Of a DNA stretch of 64,000 bases, positions 50,939 through 59,676 are shown piece by piece. The stretch is taken from the NCBI RefSeq assembly GCF_030812595.1, contig NZ_JAUSSZ010000001.1:124001-188000 (forward strand). The letters run 5' to 3'. Below the pieces are notes generated by a model that worked only from the letters and a program-made list of their open reading frames with translations, had not been told where the DNA came from and ran no database searches. The stretch is from Arthrobacter bambusae (lineage in GTDB: Bacteria > Actinomycetota > Actinomycetes > Actinomycetales > Micrococcaceae). The stretch's first letter is position 1. The number at the start of each line of letters is the position of its first letter. A program made the position numbers and the translations under genes.

Positions 50939-52258
50939 CTATTTTCCGATCGTTGCGTTCATCGTCGAGACGAACTGATCCGGGGTGATCTTCTTAAGGA
51001 AAATCTGGTCCAGGTTCGCCAACATGGCATCACCCTGTGCGGGGCTGAGCGCTTGGTCCCAGGAAAGGGTGAAGTTCGGGGCGTTCTTGGCCATGCCGTA
51101 CACGTAGCTCAGGAAGTCCTTGTCCGGGGACGCGGCCAGCTTGCTCTCGATGCCAGTGGTCACCGGGACGGCGCCGGAATCGATGAGGGCCTGCGTGTCG
51201 GCGTCGGTAAACATGCCGCTCTTCACGTAGTCCAGTGCCGCCTTCTTCTGGCTGTCAGTGGCTTTGGAGGAGATCGACCAGAAGTTGGACGGGTTGCCCA
51301 CGACGTTGGCGGGGTCTCCCTTGCCGCCGGAGACGGTGGGGAAGGCGGTGTAGCCGAGCTTGCCGTTCTTGACGAAGTCCGCTGCGTCCTTCTTCATGCT
51401 CTGGTAGATCCAGCCGCCCTGCAGGATCATGGCCGCTTTGCCGGTGTAGAGCAGGGCCTGGTCTGCGTTGCTGTCGGCGGCAATAGAGGAGAAGCCGTTG
51501 ACGAATCCGCCTGCGTCCACTAGTTCCTGGATTTTGGTCAGGGCTTCTTTGACGGCCGGGTCTGACCAGGCGCCGGGCTTGTTCGCGGCAATGTTCGCGA
51601 AGACGTCGGGTCCGCCGATGCGTTCCACCAGGTATTCGAGCCACATCAGGTCAGGCCACTTGGACTGGCCTCCCAGGGAGAAGGGAGCTATGCCGGCTGC
51701 CTTGAACTTCGGCACCAATGCCATCAGTTCATCCCAGGTCTTGGGGGCCTGTGCACCGATCTTGTCGAAGACGTCCTTGTTGAAGTACAGCACCACGGGC
51801 TGGACGTTGTTGTTCGGGAGGGCATAGGTCTTGCCATCGATCACGCCGTTCTTGAGCACCGAGGGCAGGTACCGGCTTTGGACGTCAGGGTTGTCCTTGA
51901 TGAACTGCGAGAGATCGGCAACCTGGCTGGCGTCGACGTAGGACTTCAGGACTCCGCCGCCCCAACCGTAAATAAAGGTGGGTCCCTGACCGGCGCCGAC
52001 GGCAGTGCGGACCTTGGTCTTGTACGCGTCGTTCGCGAAGAAATCGAGCTTCACGGACTCATCCGGATGCGCTTTGTTCCACGCATCGATGGACTTCTGT
52101 AGCACAGGCTGGTTGCCGCCAGTGAGCCCCCACATGGTGGCCGAATCGGCGTTGCCTGCCGAGCCTGCAGGACCGCTGGAGCCGCAGGCTGCAAGAGAGA
52201 GTGACACGGCCGCAACAGTGACGGCGATCGCTGCTGAACGCAACGTGAGTTTTACCAT
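50939..52258 (-). CDS. ABC sugar transporter substrate-binding lipoprotein
   Basis: About 439 residues from MVKLTLRSAAIAVTVAAVSL, lipobox SLAACG. It is a family-1 solute-binding protein: TMWGLTGGNQPVLQKSIDAW, FIYGWGGGVLKSYVDASQVA, QPVVLYFNKDVFDKIGAQAP, WGWIYQS-type core (LQGGWIYQSMKKDA). It is first in the operon, after the operator-bearing promoter shared with the divergent LacI gene. Substrate probably a glycoside or disaccharide, inferred from the ThuA and Gfo/Idh neighbours. Confidence 0.88.
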   Translation of the reverse strand: MVKLTLRSAAIAVTVAAVSLSLAACGSSGPAGSAGNADSATMWGLTGGNQPVLQKSIDAWNKAHPDESVKLDFFANDAYKTKVRTAVGAGQGPTFIYGWGGGVLKSYVDASQVADLSQFIKDNPDVQSRYLPSVLKNGVIDGKTYALPNNNVQPVVLYFNKDVFDKIGAQAPKTWDELMALVPKFKAAGIAPFSLGGQSKWPDLMWLEYLVERIGGPDVFANIAANKPGAWSDPAVKEALTKIQELVDAGGFVNGFSSIAADSNADQALLYTGKAAMILQGGWIYQSMKKDAADFVKNGKLGYTAFPTVSGGKGDPANVVGNPSNFWSISSKATDSQKKAALDYVKSGMFTDADTQALIDSGAVPVTTGIESKLAASPDKDFLSYVYGMAKNAPNFTLSWDQALSPAQGDAMLANLDQIFLKKITPDQFVSTMNATIGK

Positions 52259-52378
52259 TTTGCATTTCCATTCGTCCTCCGGGCTCGACGCTGATTGCCC
52301 GGCTATTGGTTTCGGGAGTCCGGCCTCCGGGGGAGAGGCTGCAACTGCCGCTGACACTTAGTAAGGTCTGCAGGATCT

Positions 52379-52392
52379 TCGAAATATTTCGA
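52379..52392. promoter_or_regulatory. LacI-type operator, ABC operon side
   Basis: Perfect palindrome TCGAAATATTTCGA, about 120 nt upstream of the substrate-binding protein gene. It has the central CG-free A/T-rich form and matches a second copy at 52523. Confidence 0.75.
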
Positions 52393-52522
52393 TAGTATTT
52401 CGGTCCGTTAGGCAAATTTATCTATGACATGCGTCACCGTCAAGGCTAATTCGGCATAAAGTTCAACTCCTTTACGAAATGAGGATTGACTCTTTCGGGC
52501 GCGACGTCCAAACTTGAATCAA

Positions 52523-52534
52523 CGAAATATTTCG
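52523..52534. promoter_or_regulatory. LacI-type operator, regulator side
   Basis: CGAAATATTTCG, with flanking A on the left and A on the right, 17 nt upstream of the LacI-family gene. It is the second copy of the 52379 palindrome, suggesting autoregulation plus control of the operon. Confidence 0.75.
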
Positions 52535-52550
52535 AAAGAGCTGAGGTTCG

Positions 52551-53630
52551 ATGGCTAGCAATGAACGTCCCGCCAAGCTGACATTGGCCGCCATTGCACG
52601 GGAAGCTGGCGTCTCTATGCCGACAGTCTCGAAGGTGGTCAACGGGCGCGAGGACGTTGCCGCTGGCACGCGTGCCAAGGTTCTGACTGCCTTGGAGCGG
52701 ACGGGGTACAAATCCCCGTTTCAGCGGAAGAAGCTCGCTGGCCGTCGGCCCGTGGTGGAGGTAGTGCTCGACACCTTGAACTCGGCGTATGGAGTAGAAG
52801 TGCTCAATGGCGTGCTGGAGCACGCGGCCGCCTCCGACGTCGAGGTCTTGCTCCACATCACGGGCCAGCAAGGCGCGTCGACCCTTAGTCCGGAGCAGCG
52901 GGCGCGGCGGATCATCGAAGAGGGTCGCAGCGGCATGATCGTCATAACCTCGGCGTTCAGTTCGGCCCAGCTGGATCCATTTCGACAGCGGCAGATACCT
53001 ATCGTTGTCATCGACCCCCTTAACCCGCCGCCAGGTGACGTGGTTAGCGTCGGCGCCAGCAATTGGGCTGGGGGCAAGGCTGCCACGGCCCACCTGCTGG
53101 ATCTTGGGCACCGTCGGATCGCCTACTTGGGCGGCCCGGAAGCTGCCGAATGCAATCAGGCCCGGCTTCACGGCTATATGGCCGCGCTGATGGCGAATGG
53201 CGTGCCGGTCGAGGAGCGCTACATCCTGTCAGGACCCTTCCGTTCCGAGAACGGTGTGGCCGGAATGAAAACCCTGCTTCAACTCGAGGAGCGCCCCACG
53301 GCCATCTTTGCCGCAAGCGACAGCATCGCCATGGGAGTGCTCGCGGAGGCGCGTCGGCAAAGAATCCGAATCCCCGAGGACATGAGCGTGGTCGGCTTCG
53401 ACGGCACCTACCAGGCAGAAGAATCGGTGCCTCCCCTGACGTCCGTGTCCCAACCGCTGCAGGAAATGGGCCGCGCCGCCCTGCGATTCGTGCTGCGGCA
53501 AATGCGAGGCGACACCCTGGACTCACGCAGAGTAGAGCTCGCAACGCATCTTGTCATCCGCGAATCTACCGCTCCGCCCGAGGAATTCATCGATCGGCAG
53601 GCAACCCAAGCGATCTCCGCTGAATCGTAA
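52551..53630 (+). CDS. LacI-family transcriptional regulator
   Basis: 359 residues. DNA-binding head KLTLAAIAREAGVSMPTVSK with hinge helix TALERTGYKSPF; periplasmic-binding-like sensor domain with GMIVITSAFSSAQLDPFRQR, GGKAATAHLLDLGHRRIAYL and IFAASDSIAMGVLAEARRQR. Divergent from the seven-gene ABC/Gfo/ThuA operon, and sharing two identical palindromes with it, so it is very probably the local repressor. The inducer should be the imported sugar or its keto derivative. Confidence 0.93.
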   Translation: MASNERPAKLTLAAIAREAGVSMPTVSKVVNGREDVAAGTRAKVLTALERTGYKSPFQRKKLAGRRPVVEVVLDTLNSAYGVEVLNGVLEHAAASDVEVLLHITGQQGASTLSPEQRARRIIEEGRSGMIVITSAFSSAQLDPFRQRQIPIVVIDPLNPPPGDVVSVGASNWAGGKAATAHLLDLGHRRIAYLGGPEAAECNQARLHGYMAALMANGVPVEERYILSGPFRSENGVAGMKTLLQLEERPTAIFAASDSIAMGVLAEARRQRIRIPEDMSVVGFDGTYQAEESVPPLTSVSQPLQEMGRAALRFVLRQMRGDTLDSRRVELATHLVIRESTAPPEEFIDRQATQAISAES

Positions 53631-53670
53631 AGGCGACGCGCCCTTCGCGCATCTTCGGTTCGAACGAAAG

Positions 53671-56367
53671 CTAGACCGTCACCTTGGGTCTCCTGCGGCC
53701 ACGCACCGGGCGCCTTGGCACAACCGCGACAAGCGGCGCGCTGAAGCGGGAGGCACGGCGGGAGATGTGGTGGGTATTCGGCCGACGGCGGACGGGCGCC
53801 GTGTGCGGTGGCGCTTGTTGCGCAGTCCGGGAGAAGAACCAGCTCTTGGCGAGTTCCACCATGACCATGTAGATAACCACCATCCCCAGCAGAGCCAGGA
53901 AGAACGGCACTGGCAAGGGATCGAAACCCAACAGTCCGGCCAGCGGTGACAGCGGAAGAAAGGTGCCCGCTGCTACGACGCCCAAAGACGCACTCAACAG
54001 GCCAATCGAGGGGCGGCTTCGCAGGAATGGAACCCTCCGGGTCCTGATGGCGAAAATGATGAGGGTTTGAGTGGCGATGGATTCGATGAACCAGCCCGCC
54101 CGGAATTCCCCGGGGACGGCGTTGAAAACGAAAAGCATGAGCGCGAAGGTCGCAAAATCAAAGATTGAGCTGATCGGCCCGAAGAGGAACATGAAGCGCC
54201 GGATGAACGCGATGTTCCAATGCGAAGGTGCCAGCAGCTGTTCCCTGTCCACCCGGTCGCCCGGGATGGCGAGCTGGCCGCTGTCGTAGAGCAGGTTGTT
54301 GAGCAGGATCTGCCCCGGGAGCATGGGCAGGAAGCTCAGGACCACGGACGCCGTCGCCGCACTGAACATGTTGCCGAAGTTGCTGGACGTTCCCATCAGC
54401 ACGTACTTGATGGTGTTCGCGAAGATCCTCCTGCCCTCCATCACGCCCTCGGCCAGAACGCCAAGATCCTTTTCCAAAAGCACAATGTCGGCAGCGTCCT
54501 TGGCGACGTCAGTAGCGCTGTCCACGGAGATCCCGATGTCCGCTTTATGAAGCGCTAGCGCATCGTTGACGCCGTCGCCCATGAAGCCCACTGCACCTCC
54601 GCTTTGGCGCAGCAGGGTGATGATGCGGGCTTTCTGCTCAGGCGAGACGCGGGCAAAGATGGTCGCATCCCGCGCGGTGACAGCCAGCTCGGTGTCCGAG
54701 AGGGCGTCGACATCCGCACCGGTGAGCGTTCCGCCGGACACGACGCCGAGCTCGGAGCACACTTTTTCGGCGACCTTGGCGTTGTCCCCGGTGGCGATCT
54801 TCACCGAGATGCCGAGCGTTGCGAGTTGGTCCAGGGACTTTTTCGCGTTTGCCTTGGGCCGGTCGAGGAAGACCAGGAAGCCTGCCAGGACCAGGTCCCT
54901 TTCGTCGGCAGGCGTGATCTTGCTCAGCCCCGTGGCTGGGCGGGTAGCCACCGCGACGACGCGCGATCCGGCATCGAACTGTTCATCCAGCATCGCCTGC
55001 ACCCTGGGCGGCGTTGGCCCGCAGAGGGCGAGCACGTCTTCCGGGGCGCCTTTGGTGACCAGGCGTGCCGCGCGGTCGGCTCCCCGCACCAGCACGCTCG
55101 TGCGGCGGCGCTGGTGGTCGAAGTCGATCAGGTCGAGGCGCTCAAAGCGGGCGGCATCAAATGCAGCCGCGCCCGTGCTTTCCCAGAGGGCGGCGTCCAA
55201 CGGGTTCTGCCCTGCCGTGGATTGTTTGGCTTCGGAGTAGTCGGTTTCGGTGGCCAACAGCCCCAAGGTGAGGAGTTCGGCGTCGGACACTTCCGGGGAG
55301 GCGGGCAGCGCACCTGTGAAACTGACGCGCCCCTCGGTGAGGGTGCCGGTCTTGTCGGTCACCAGGATATCCATGTCGCCTAGGTCCTCGATGCAGACCA
55401 GCCGTTTGACCAAGACTTTCCGCCGGGCCAGCTGGCGGGTGCCGGTAGCGAGGCTCGTGCTCACGACGGCGGGCAGCAACTGCGGCGTGATCCCGACGGC
55501 GATTGCCAGAGAGAACAGCAGCGATTCGATCAGCGGGCGGTCTAACAGCAGGTTCCCGATGAAGATCAGCGTGGTGAGCGCGATGGCCACCTGCAAAAGC
55601 AGGAACGAGAACCTCTTCAGCCCGAGCTGGAATTCGGTCTGGGGTTGCCGTTCTCCCAGGCCCAGCGCGATGCGGCCGAATTCGGCACGTCCACCGGTGG
55701 CGACCACCACGCCGGTGCAGCCACCGGACTGGATAACTGTTCCCATGAAGATGCAGGATGCGAGGTCGCCCAAGGACGAGCCGGGCGCCGCCGGGGCCGG
55801 ATCCTTACCGGCTGGAAGGGACTCCCCGGTCAGGATGCTTTCGTCGCAAAGGAGGTTCTGGGTGCTGAGGAGGCGGATGTCGGCGGGGACGACGGAGCCA
55901 AGACTCAGGTGTACGACGTCGCCCGGCACCAAGGCGGTGACGTCCACGTCCTGAGTGGTTCCGTTCCGCAGCACGACTGCGCGGTGGGTCACGCGGGAAT
56001 GCAAGGCTTCGGAGGCCCGTTCGGCGCGGAATTCGTTGGTGAAGCCCAAGCCGACGCTGACCAGGAGGATCACACCGATCACGAGCGAATTCGTGGCATC
56101 GCCCAGGAAGAGGGACAACCCAGCGGTCACGATCAGCAAGATAAGGATGGGGCTGGCGAACTGGCGCCCCAAGACCGCCCACCCGTTGGCCCGGTGCGTC
56201 CGCACGGCATTCGGGCCAAGTTCTGCAAGGCGTTCCGCGGCTTCTTGGTTGGTCAAGCCTGCCGGGCTGGAGCCCAAGTGATCCAGCACTTCGTCCTGCT
56301 GAAGGCATGCGGCTTCGGTGATCAGCAGCTGCGTGGAATGCCGCTCCTGGACGTTGAGATCTGACAT
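53671..56367 (-). CDS. Mg2+-importing P-type ATPase (MgtA/MgtB type)
   Basis: 898 residues, P-type IIIB ATPase. The N-terminal part has GLTNQEAAERLAELGPNAV and the actuator motif DESILTGESLPAGKD. The phosphorylation site is DILVTDKTGTLTEGRV, the nucleotide and hinge motifs KIATGDNAKVAEKVCSELG and MGDGVNDALALHKADIG. Ten helices with PILILLIVTAGLSLFLGD and VGITPQLLPAVVSTSLATGT. It imports Mg2+ by ATP hydrolysis in the cytoplasmic membrane. No riboswitch-like leader is obvious in the sequence upstream of 56367. Unrelated to the sugar operons beside it. Confidence 0.92.
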   Translation of the reverse strand: MSDLNVQERHSTQLLITEAACLQQDEVLDHLGSSPAGLTNQEAAERLAELGPNAVRTHRANGWAVLGRQFASPILILLIVTAGLSLFLGDATNSLVIGVILLVSVGLGFTNEFRAERASEALHSRVTHRAVVLRNGTTQDVDVTALVPGDVVHLSLGSVVPADIRLLSTQNLLCDESILTGESLPAGKDPAPAAPGSSLGDLASCIFMGTVIQSGGCTGVVVATGGRAEFGRIALGLGERQPQTEFQLGLKRFSFLLLQVAIALTTLIFIGNLLLDRPLIESLLFSLAIAVGITPQLLPAVVSTSLATGTRQLARRKVLVKRLVCIEDLGDMDILVTDKTGTLTEGRVSFTGALPASPEVSDAELLTLGLLATETDYSEAKQSTAGQNPLDAALWESTGAAAFDAARFERLDLIDFDHQRRRTSVLVRGADRAARLVTKGAPEDVLALCGPTPPRVQAMLDEQFDAGSRVVAVATRPATGLSKITPADERDLVLAGFLVFLDRPKANAKKSLDQLATLGISVKIATGDNAKVAEKVCSELGVVSGGTLTGADVDALSDTELAVTARDATIFARVSPEQKARIITLLRQSGGAVGFMGDGVNDALALHKADIGISVDSATDVAKDAADIVLLEKDLGVLAEGVMEGRRIFANTIKYVLMGTSSNFGNMFSAATASVVLSFLPMLPGQILLNNLLYDSGQLAIPGDRVDREQLLAPSHWNIAFIRRFMFLFGPISSIFDFATFALMLFVFNAVPGEFRAGWFIESIATQTLIIFAIRTRRVPFLRSRPSIGLLSASLGVVAAGTFLPLSPLAGLLGFDPLPVPFFLALLGMVVIYMVMVELAKSWFFSRTAQQAPPHTAPVRRRPNTHHISRRASRFSAPLVAVVPRRPVRGRRRPKVTV

Positions 56368-56644
56368 GCCGTATCCGTTCGAATGCGTCGCCTAGGGAGT
56401 CTTGGGATAAGAGTACGGCTCTGGGCTGGTTGTCTGTGATGACCGGAAGAATGTCGTGTCCCCGGTCGGGTGACGGTTCGGAAGCAGCAGACGATGGCGA
56501 ACAACCCTTGCACGGTGCGGGCGGCCTTCTTAGGCACCCAGGGCCTGCCCTTAGGCGACGCAGACTTGGATGTCGGCGGGCAGGTGTCAGAAATTGACCG
56601 ACCCTGGCTCGGGAAACGGTCGGCGCGTTCTCCGGCATTCCTGG

Positions 56645-56786
56645 GCTTGTGTTTTGTATAGGTTGACGAGTGGGCTGGACGGGCGGTTTCTATTGGTTCG
56701 GGACCTGATCTATTGTGCGTCCCGTCCAACCCGTCATACGAAGCCCTGCGTTTACACACACAGCTTCGGGAGAGGTCACCCATGCG
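56645..56786. repeat. Hairpin element, copy B
   Basis: Second copy of the element at 19282-19421. GGGCTGGACGGG pairs with CCCGTCCAACCC about 45 nt later with one mismatch. TGTGTTTTGTATA, ATTGGTTCGGGACCTGAT and CTTCGGGAGAGGTCACCC are shared in order. Confidence 0.6.
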
Positions 56787-56895
56787 AAACGTCGCCGCGA
56801 GTGTACCGGGCCGAAATGCAGGAAGCGCACCATGAAGGAATGTGCAGGGCGCTACGGCCGGTTCTTCGGCTGCGCGGGATATCCGCTTTGGACCG
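56770..56895 (+). pseudogene. Topoisomerase-type zinc-finger fragment
   Basis: One frame reads RECTGPKCRKRTMKECAGRY then GRFFGCAGYP. This is the pattern of the C-terminal zinc ribbon of topoisomerase I and related nucleases (G-R-Y/F-G-x-F-x-G-C-x-x-Y-P), but the last cysteine is replaced and no other domain remains. Confidence 0.5.
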
Positions 56896-57044
56896 GAACA
56901 ACGAAATTCGCTGGCGGCTGGGGCCAGGGAGGGAAAGCCTGGGCATCCGCGCATTCCAGGAGGTACACTGCGAGGCTGCCATGCTTGCAGCCTTCCAAGA
57001 TCTTCCACTCGCCGCCGGAATGCAAAATGGGCAGCTTCAGCGAG

Positions 57045-57215
57045 TGAGTGGTCAGCGCGGCCGGTGGCCTGGGCGGCTATCTCCCGCCGCTTGTCATGGG
57101 AGCGACGCACGACGCCGCGACGCACAGCTACTCGATCGGGCTGCTCCTCCGGGTGGTGATGGCCCTGGTAGCACTGGGATTCACGGTCCTCGCTATGCAG
57201 GGGGCGGGGCAACGA
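57045..57215 (+). pseudogene. Nitrate/nitrite transporter (NarK-type) C-terminal fragment
   Basis: The frame gives GGLGGYLPPLVMGATHDAAT then HSYSIGLLLRVVMALVALGF, matching the C-terminal helices of NarK-type MFS transporters. There is no start and the N-terminal 300 or more residues are missing. Confidence 0.55.
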
Positions 57216-57378
57216 CGCGGGTTGTTCTGCCGAAGTTCGCTGGCCCACAACGCTATCCCGAGGGGCGGCCGGGGACGGTGAGCCCGAAGTACTGTGGGCC
57301 GCCGGGCCGGGACAGTGAAATCGAGACTGCACCGGACCAAAATGCTCCTCTTCCTCTGCGCCGGATCCCCGACATGCA

Positions 57379-58062
57379 CTACTTGAGGCTGAGCACGTCG
57401 TCGATCGGGCGGCCGTTGACGAACACTTGGGCGCGCGTGGCCCCGGACGCGGCCATGGCAGTGAACTCCAATTGCGCCTTCGCACGTGGGATGTCGCACA
57501 CGCCCGCAAGCATGAACTGCCCGGAGAGGTAGATCGTGATCGTGCTGTCGTTCAGCTCTCCACCGAGGTAGGTGAGCTTCGATTGATACAGGACGTTCAC
57601 GAGCCCGGACATGCCGACGTCGCGGCTCTTGTTCGCGAGCAAGGTCCCGATGCTGGGGCCGACCTGGTCCGTGAAGCGGACTGGGGCCGTGGTCGTAGCG
57701 ACGAGGCTATCCCCACAGCCGATCATCGGCCCGGAAGTACCACCGTTGCCGATGGCGACGTAGTAGACCGTCAGCGGGGCGACCTGCTCCGGCAACCCCG
57801 CCGAGCTAGTCTCACCCGTTGATGCCGGACTGGTAGGCGCAGGCGAGGGAAGTGCAGTAGCCGCAGGAGTGGGAGTGATCGAAGCGCTGGCCGTCGCGGA
57901 GGAACTCGTAGTCGCGCTCGGGGCAGCGGACGCTGTTGCTGTGCCGCTCAGAGCGGAGGAGCTACTCGGGGGCGCCGGGGCCGGCGGGCCGAAACAACCT
58001 GAAAGCGCGAAGAGGGCGCAGACCCCCAAAACGCTGAATGCCGGAGGCATGGACCTGGACAT
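57379..58062 (-). CDS. GerMN-domain-like lipoprotein
   Basis: 227 residues. Lipobox ALSGCF at about residue 23, then a low-complexity Ser/Thr/Pro/Ala linker of about 60 residues. The C-terminal domain of about 130 residues reads LTVYYVAIGNGGTSGPMIGC, DSTITIYLSGQFMLAGVCDI and PRAKAQLEFTAMA, which resembles GerMN domains. It would be anchored at the outer face of the membrane. The GerMN assignment is from motif resemblance; the role in a non-sporulating actinobacterium is unknown. Confidence 0.7.
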   Translation of the reverse strand: MSRSMPPAFSVLGVCALFALSGCFGPPAPAPPSSSSALSGTATASAAPSATTSSSATASASITPTPAATALPSPAPTSPASTGETSSAGLPEQVAPLTVYYVAIGNGGTSGPMIGCGDSLVATTTAPVRFTDQVGPSIGTLLANKSRDVGMSGLVNVLYQSKLTYLGGELNDSTITIYLSGQFMLAGVCDIPRAKAQLEFTAMAASGATRAQVFVNGRPIDDVLSLK

Positions 58063-58596
58063 TAGGCCACCTTAGGTGAGGGTCCCGGATTTTCAGGACA
58101 CATCTTCAACCTATGCCTGAGCCGCGCCCACTGAACAGGGACTTAAGTCCGACCCTGCCAACGGCCGTTGCCGTGGGCACTCCGGGGCGGGTCCGCAGCG
58201 TTCAGCGCCCCGGCCTGGAGCATTGCCGCGATCTGCGCACGTCTGCTGGGTAGAAATTTGTGCCTCCGAACTTCACAGATTGTCCCGGGTTATTGGGCAC
58301 GGTAGAGGTTTCCCGTGCTCAAACGAGGAGGAGCAGCCGACGAGTGGGCCGGACGAATCAACCTCGGGCTGGTCGCGCTCCAAGGCATCCTTGCCGGTGC
58401 ACGTCCCGATGTCTTGTTGTGCTGTGATCTGATGAGTGTGTGAACACTCGTGATATGACTAACGGTGCGAAAATCGCTGCGGCCGTTCTTGAACGACTCG
58501 GGCCGCCAGGGCCATGGATCGCCTGGCTTGGAGGCTACCCTGATGGGACACGTAAAGCCGCAGCGACCGAAGCAGCGGGAGCCTAGAGTGGTGGGC
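58063..58596. other. Intergenic with candidate operator
   Basis: About 530 bp upstream of the arabinose regulator. It contains the inverted repeat GAGTGTGTGAACACTC at 58434-58449, which could be an operator or promoter element for the LacI gene. No ORF here looks real. Confidence 0.45.
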
Positions 58597-59598
58597 ATGG
58601 CCGAAGATACATCTTCCGTACGCCTTCCCGGGGTTCGTGAGGTTGCCGCTGTGGCAGGGGTTTCCCGGCAGACGGTGTCGCGGGTGCTGAATGATTCGCC
58701 GAGCATCCGGCCGGAGACCCGGGAGCGGGTGCTGGCGGCGATGGCAGAGCTGCGGTTCCGGCCGAATCGGGCGGCTAGGATGCTCACGACGGCTCGCTCG
58801 CGCACGATCGGGATCCTGGCGTCCTCGGCGTCGTCGCTGTATGGACCGGCGTCGAGCTTGGACGCGGTGGAGAACGCCGCCCGGGAAGCTGGATATTTCG
58901 TCACGGTGGCGCATGCGGGTTCCTCTGAGCGGGAAGACATCCTGGCTGCGTTGGACCATCTGGTGGAGCAGTCGGTGGACGGGATCGTGGTGATCGCCCC
59001 GCAGCAACGGGTGCAAGAGGCGATGGCTACGGTGTCGTTCGTGGTGCCGGCCGTCGCGCTGCACGGCGCCGGCGACGGGGGCGGGCTGGTGGTGGACCAA
59101 GCCGAGGGCGCCCGCATGGCCGTCCGGCATCTTGTTTCGAGGGGGCACCGGACGATCCTGCACGTGTGCGGCCCGCTGGACTGGGCCGAGGCGCGGGCCC
59201 GCCGCGAGGGGTTCCTGACCGAGGCCGCGGCTGCCGGGGTCGAGGGGATTGTCTCGGCCGAGGGGGACTGGACCGCCGCGTCCGGGGCGCAGATCGCCCC
59301 GCAGTTCCTCGGGCAGTCAGGGATCACCGCGGTCTTCTCCTCGAACGACCAGATGGCCCTCGGCGTCCTGCACGCGGCCCGGAAGGCCGACCTCCGCCTG
59401 CCGGGGGACCTCGCCGTCGTCGGCTTCGACGACATCCCGGAGGCCGCCTTCTTCGCCCCGCCCTTGACGACCGTGCGGCAGGACTTCGCCGAGCTCGGCC
59501 GGCGTACCGTCGAGCGTCTCGTCGGGCTGATCGAGAGCCGCGAGATCGCGTTCGCCGAGCCGGTCGCGCCCTCGCTCGTGGTCCGCGAATCCGCCTGA
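58597..59598 (+). CDS. LacI-family regulator of the arabinose operon
   Basis: About 333 residues from ATG 58597 (GTG 58588 possible). The DNA-binding head has GVREVAAVAGVSRQTVSRVL and hinge ELRFRPNRAARML. The sensor domain has RTIGILASSASSLYGPASSL, FSSNDQMALGVLHAARKADL and VVGFDDIPEAAFFAPPLTTV. It lies 78 nt upstream of araB on the same strand; the palindrome TGTGACCGGTCACA in that gap is its likely operator. Its inducer is presumably L-arabinose. Confidence 0.9.
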   Translation: MAEDTSSVRLPGVREVAAVAGVSRQTVSRVLNDSPSIRPETRERVLAAMAELRFRPNRAARMLTTARSRTIGILASSASSLYGPASSLDAVENAAREAGYFVTVAHAGSSEREDILAALDHLVEQSVDGIVVIAPQQRVQEAMATVSFVVPAVALHGAGDGGGLVVDQAEGARMAVRHLVSRGHRTILHVCGPLDWAEARARREGFLTEAAAAGVEGIVSAEGDWTAASGAQIAPQFLGQSGITAVFSSNDQMALGVLHAARKADLRLPGDLAVVGFDDIPEAAFFAPPLTTVRQDFAELGRRTVERLVGLIESREIAFAEPVAPSLVVRESA

Positions 59599-59642
59599 CC
59601 CTTGCCGCCGGATCTTTCGCCGTGCATACTTGTACTCAACAA

Positions 59643-59656
59643 TGTGACCGGTCACA
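59643..59656. promoter_or_regulatory. Operator upstream of araB
   Basis: Perfect 14-bp palindrome TGTGACCGGTCACA between the LacI gene and araB, 20 nt before the araB start. CCGG centre is typical of a LacI-family site. Confidence 0.75.
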
Positions 59657-59676
59657 AAGAGGTAAGGTGCAGTGAC

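Larger units (their letters stand above)
56368..57378. other. Region of repeats and gene scraps
   Basis: About 1 kb without an intact gene. It holds hairpin element B (56645-56786), a topoisomerase-type zinc-finger scrap (about 56770-56895) and a nitrate-transporter scrap (about 57045-57215). Such a mixture indicates repeated insertion and deletion between the Mg2+ ATPase and the lipoprotein gene. Confidence 0.5.

Noticed and set aside
55795..55825. Palindrome-like GGATCCTTACCGG inside the Mg2+ ATPase gene
   Set aside because: It lies within conserved coding sequence and has no second matching arm, so it is a chance match to the repeat family.
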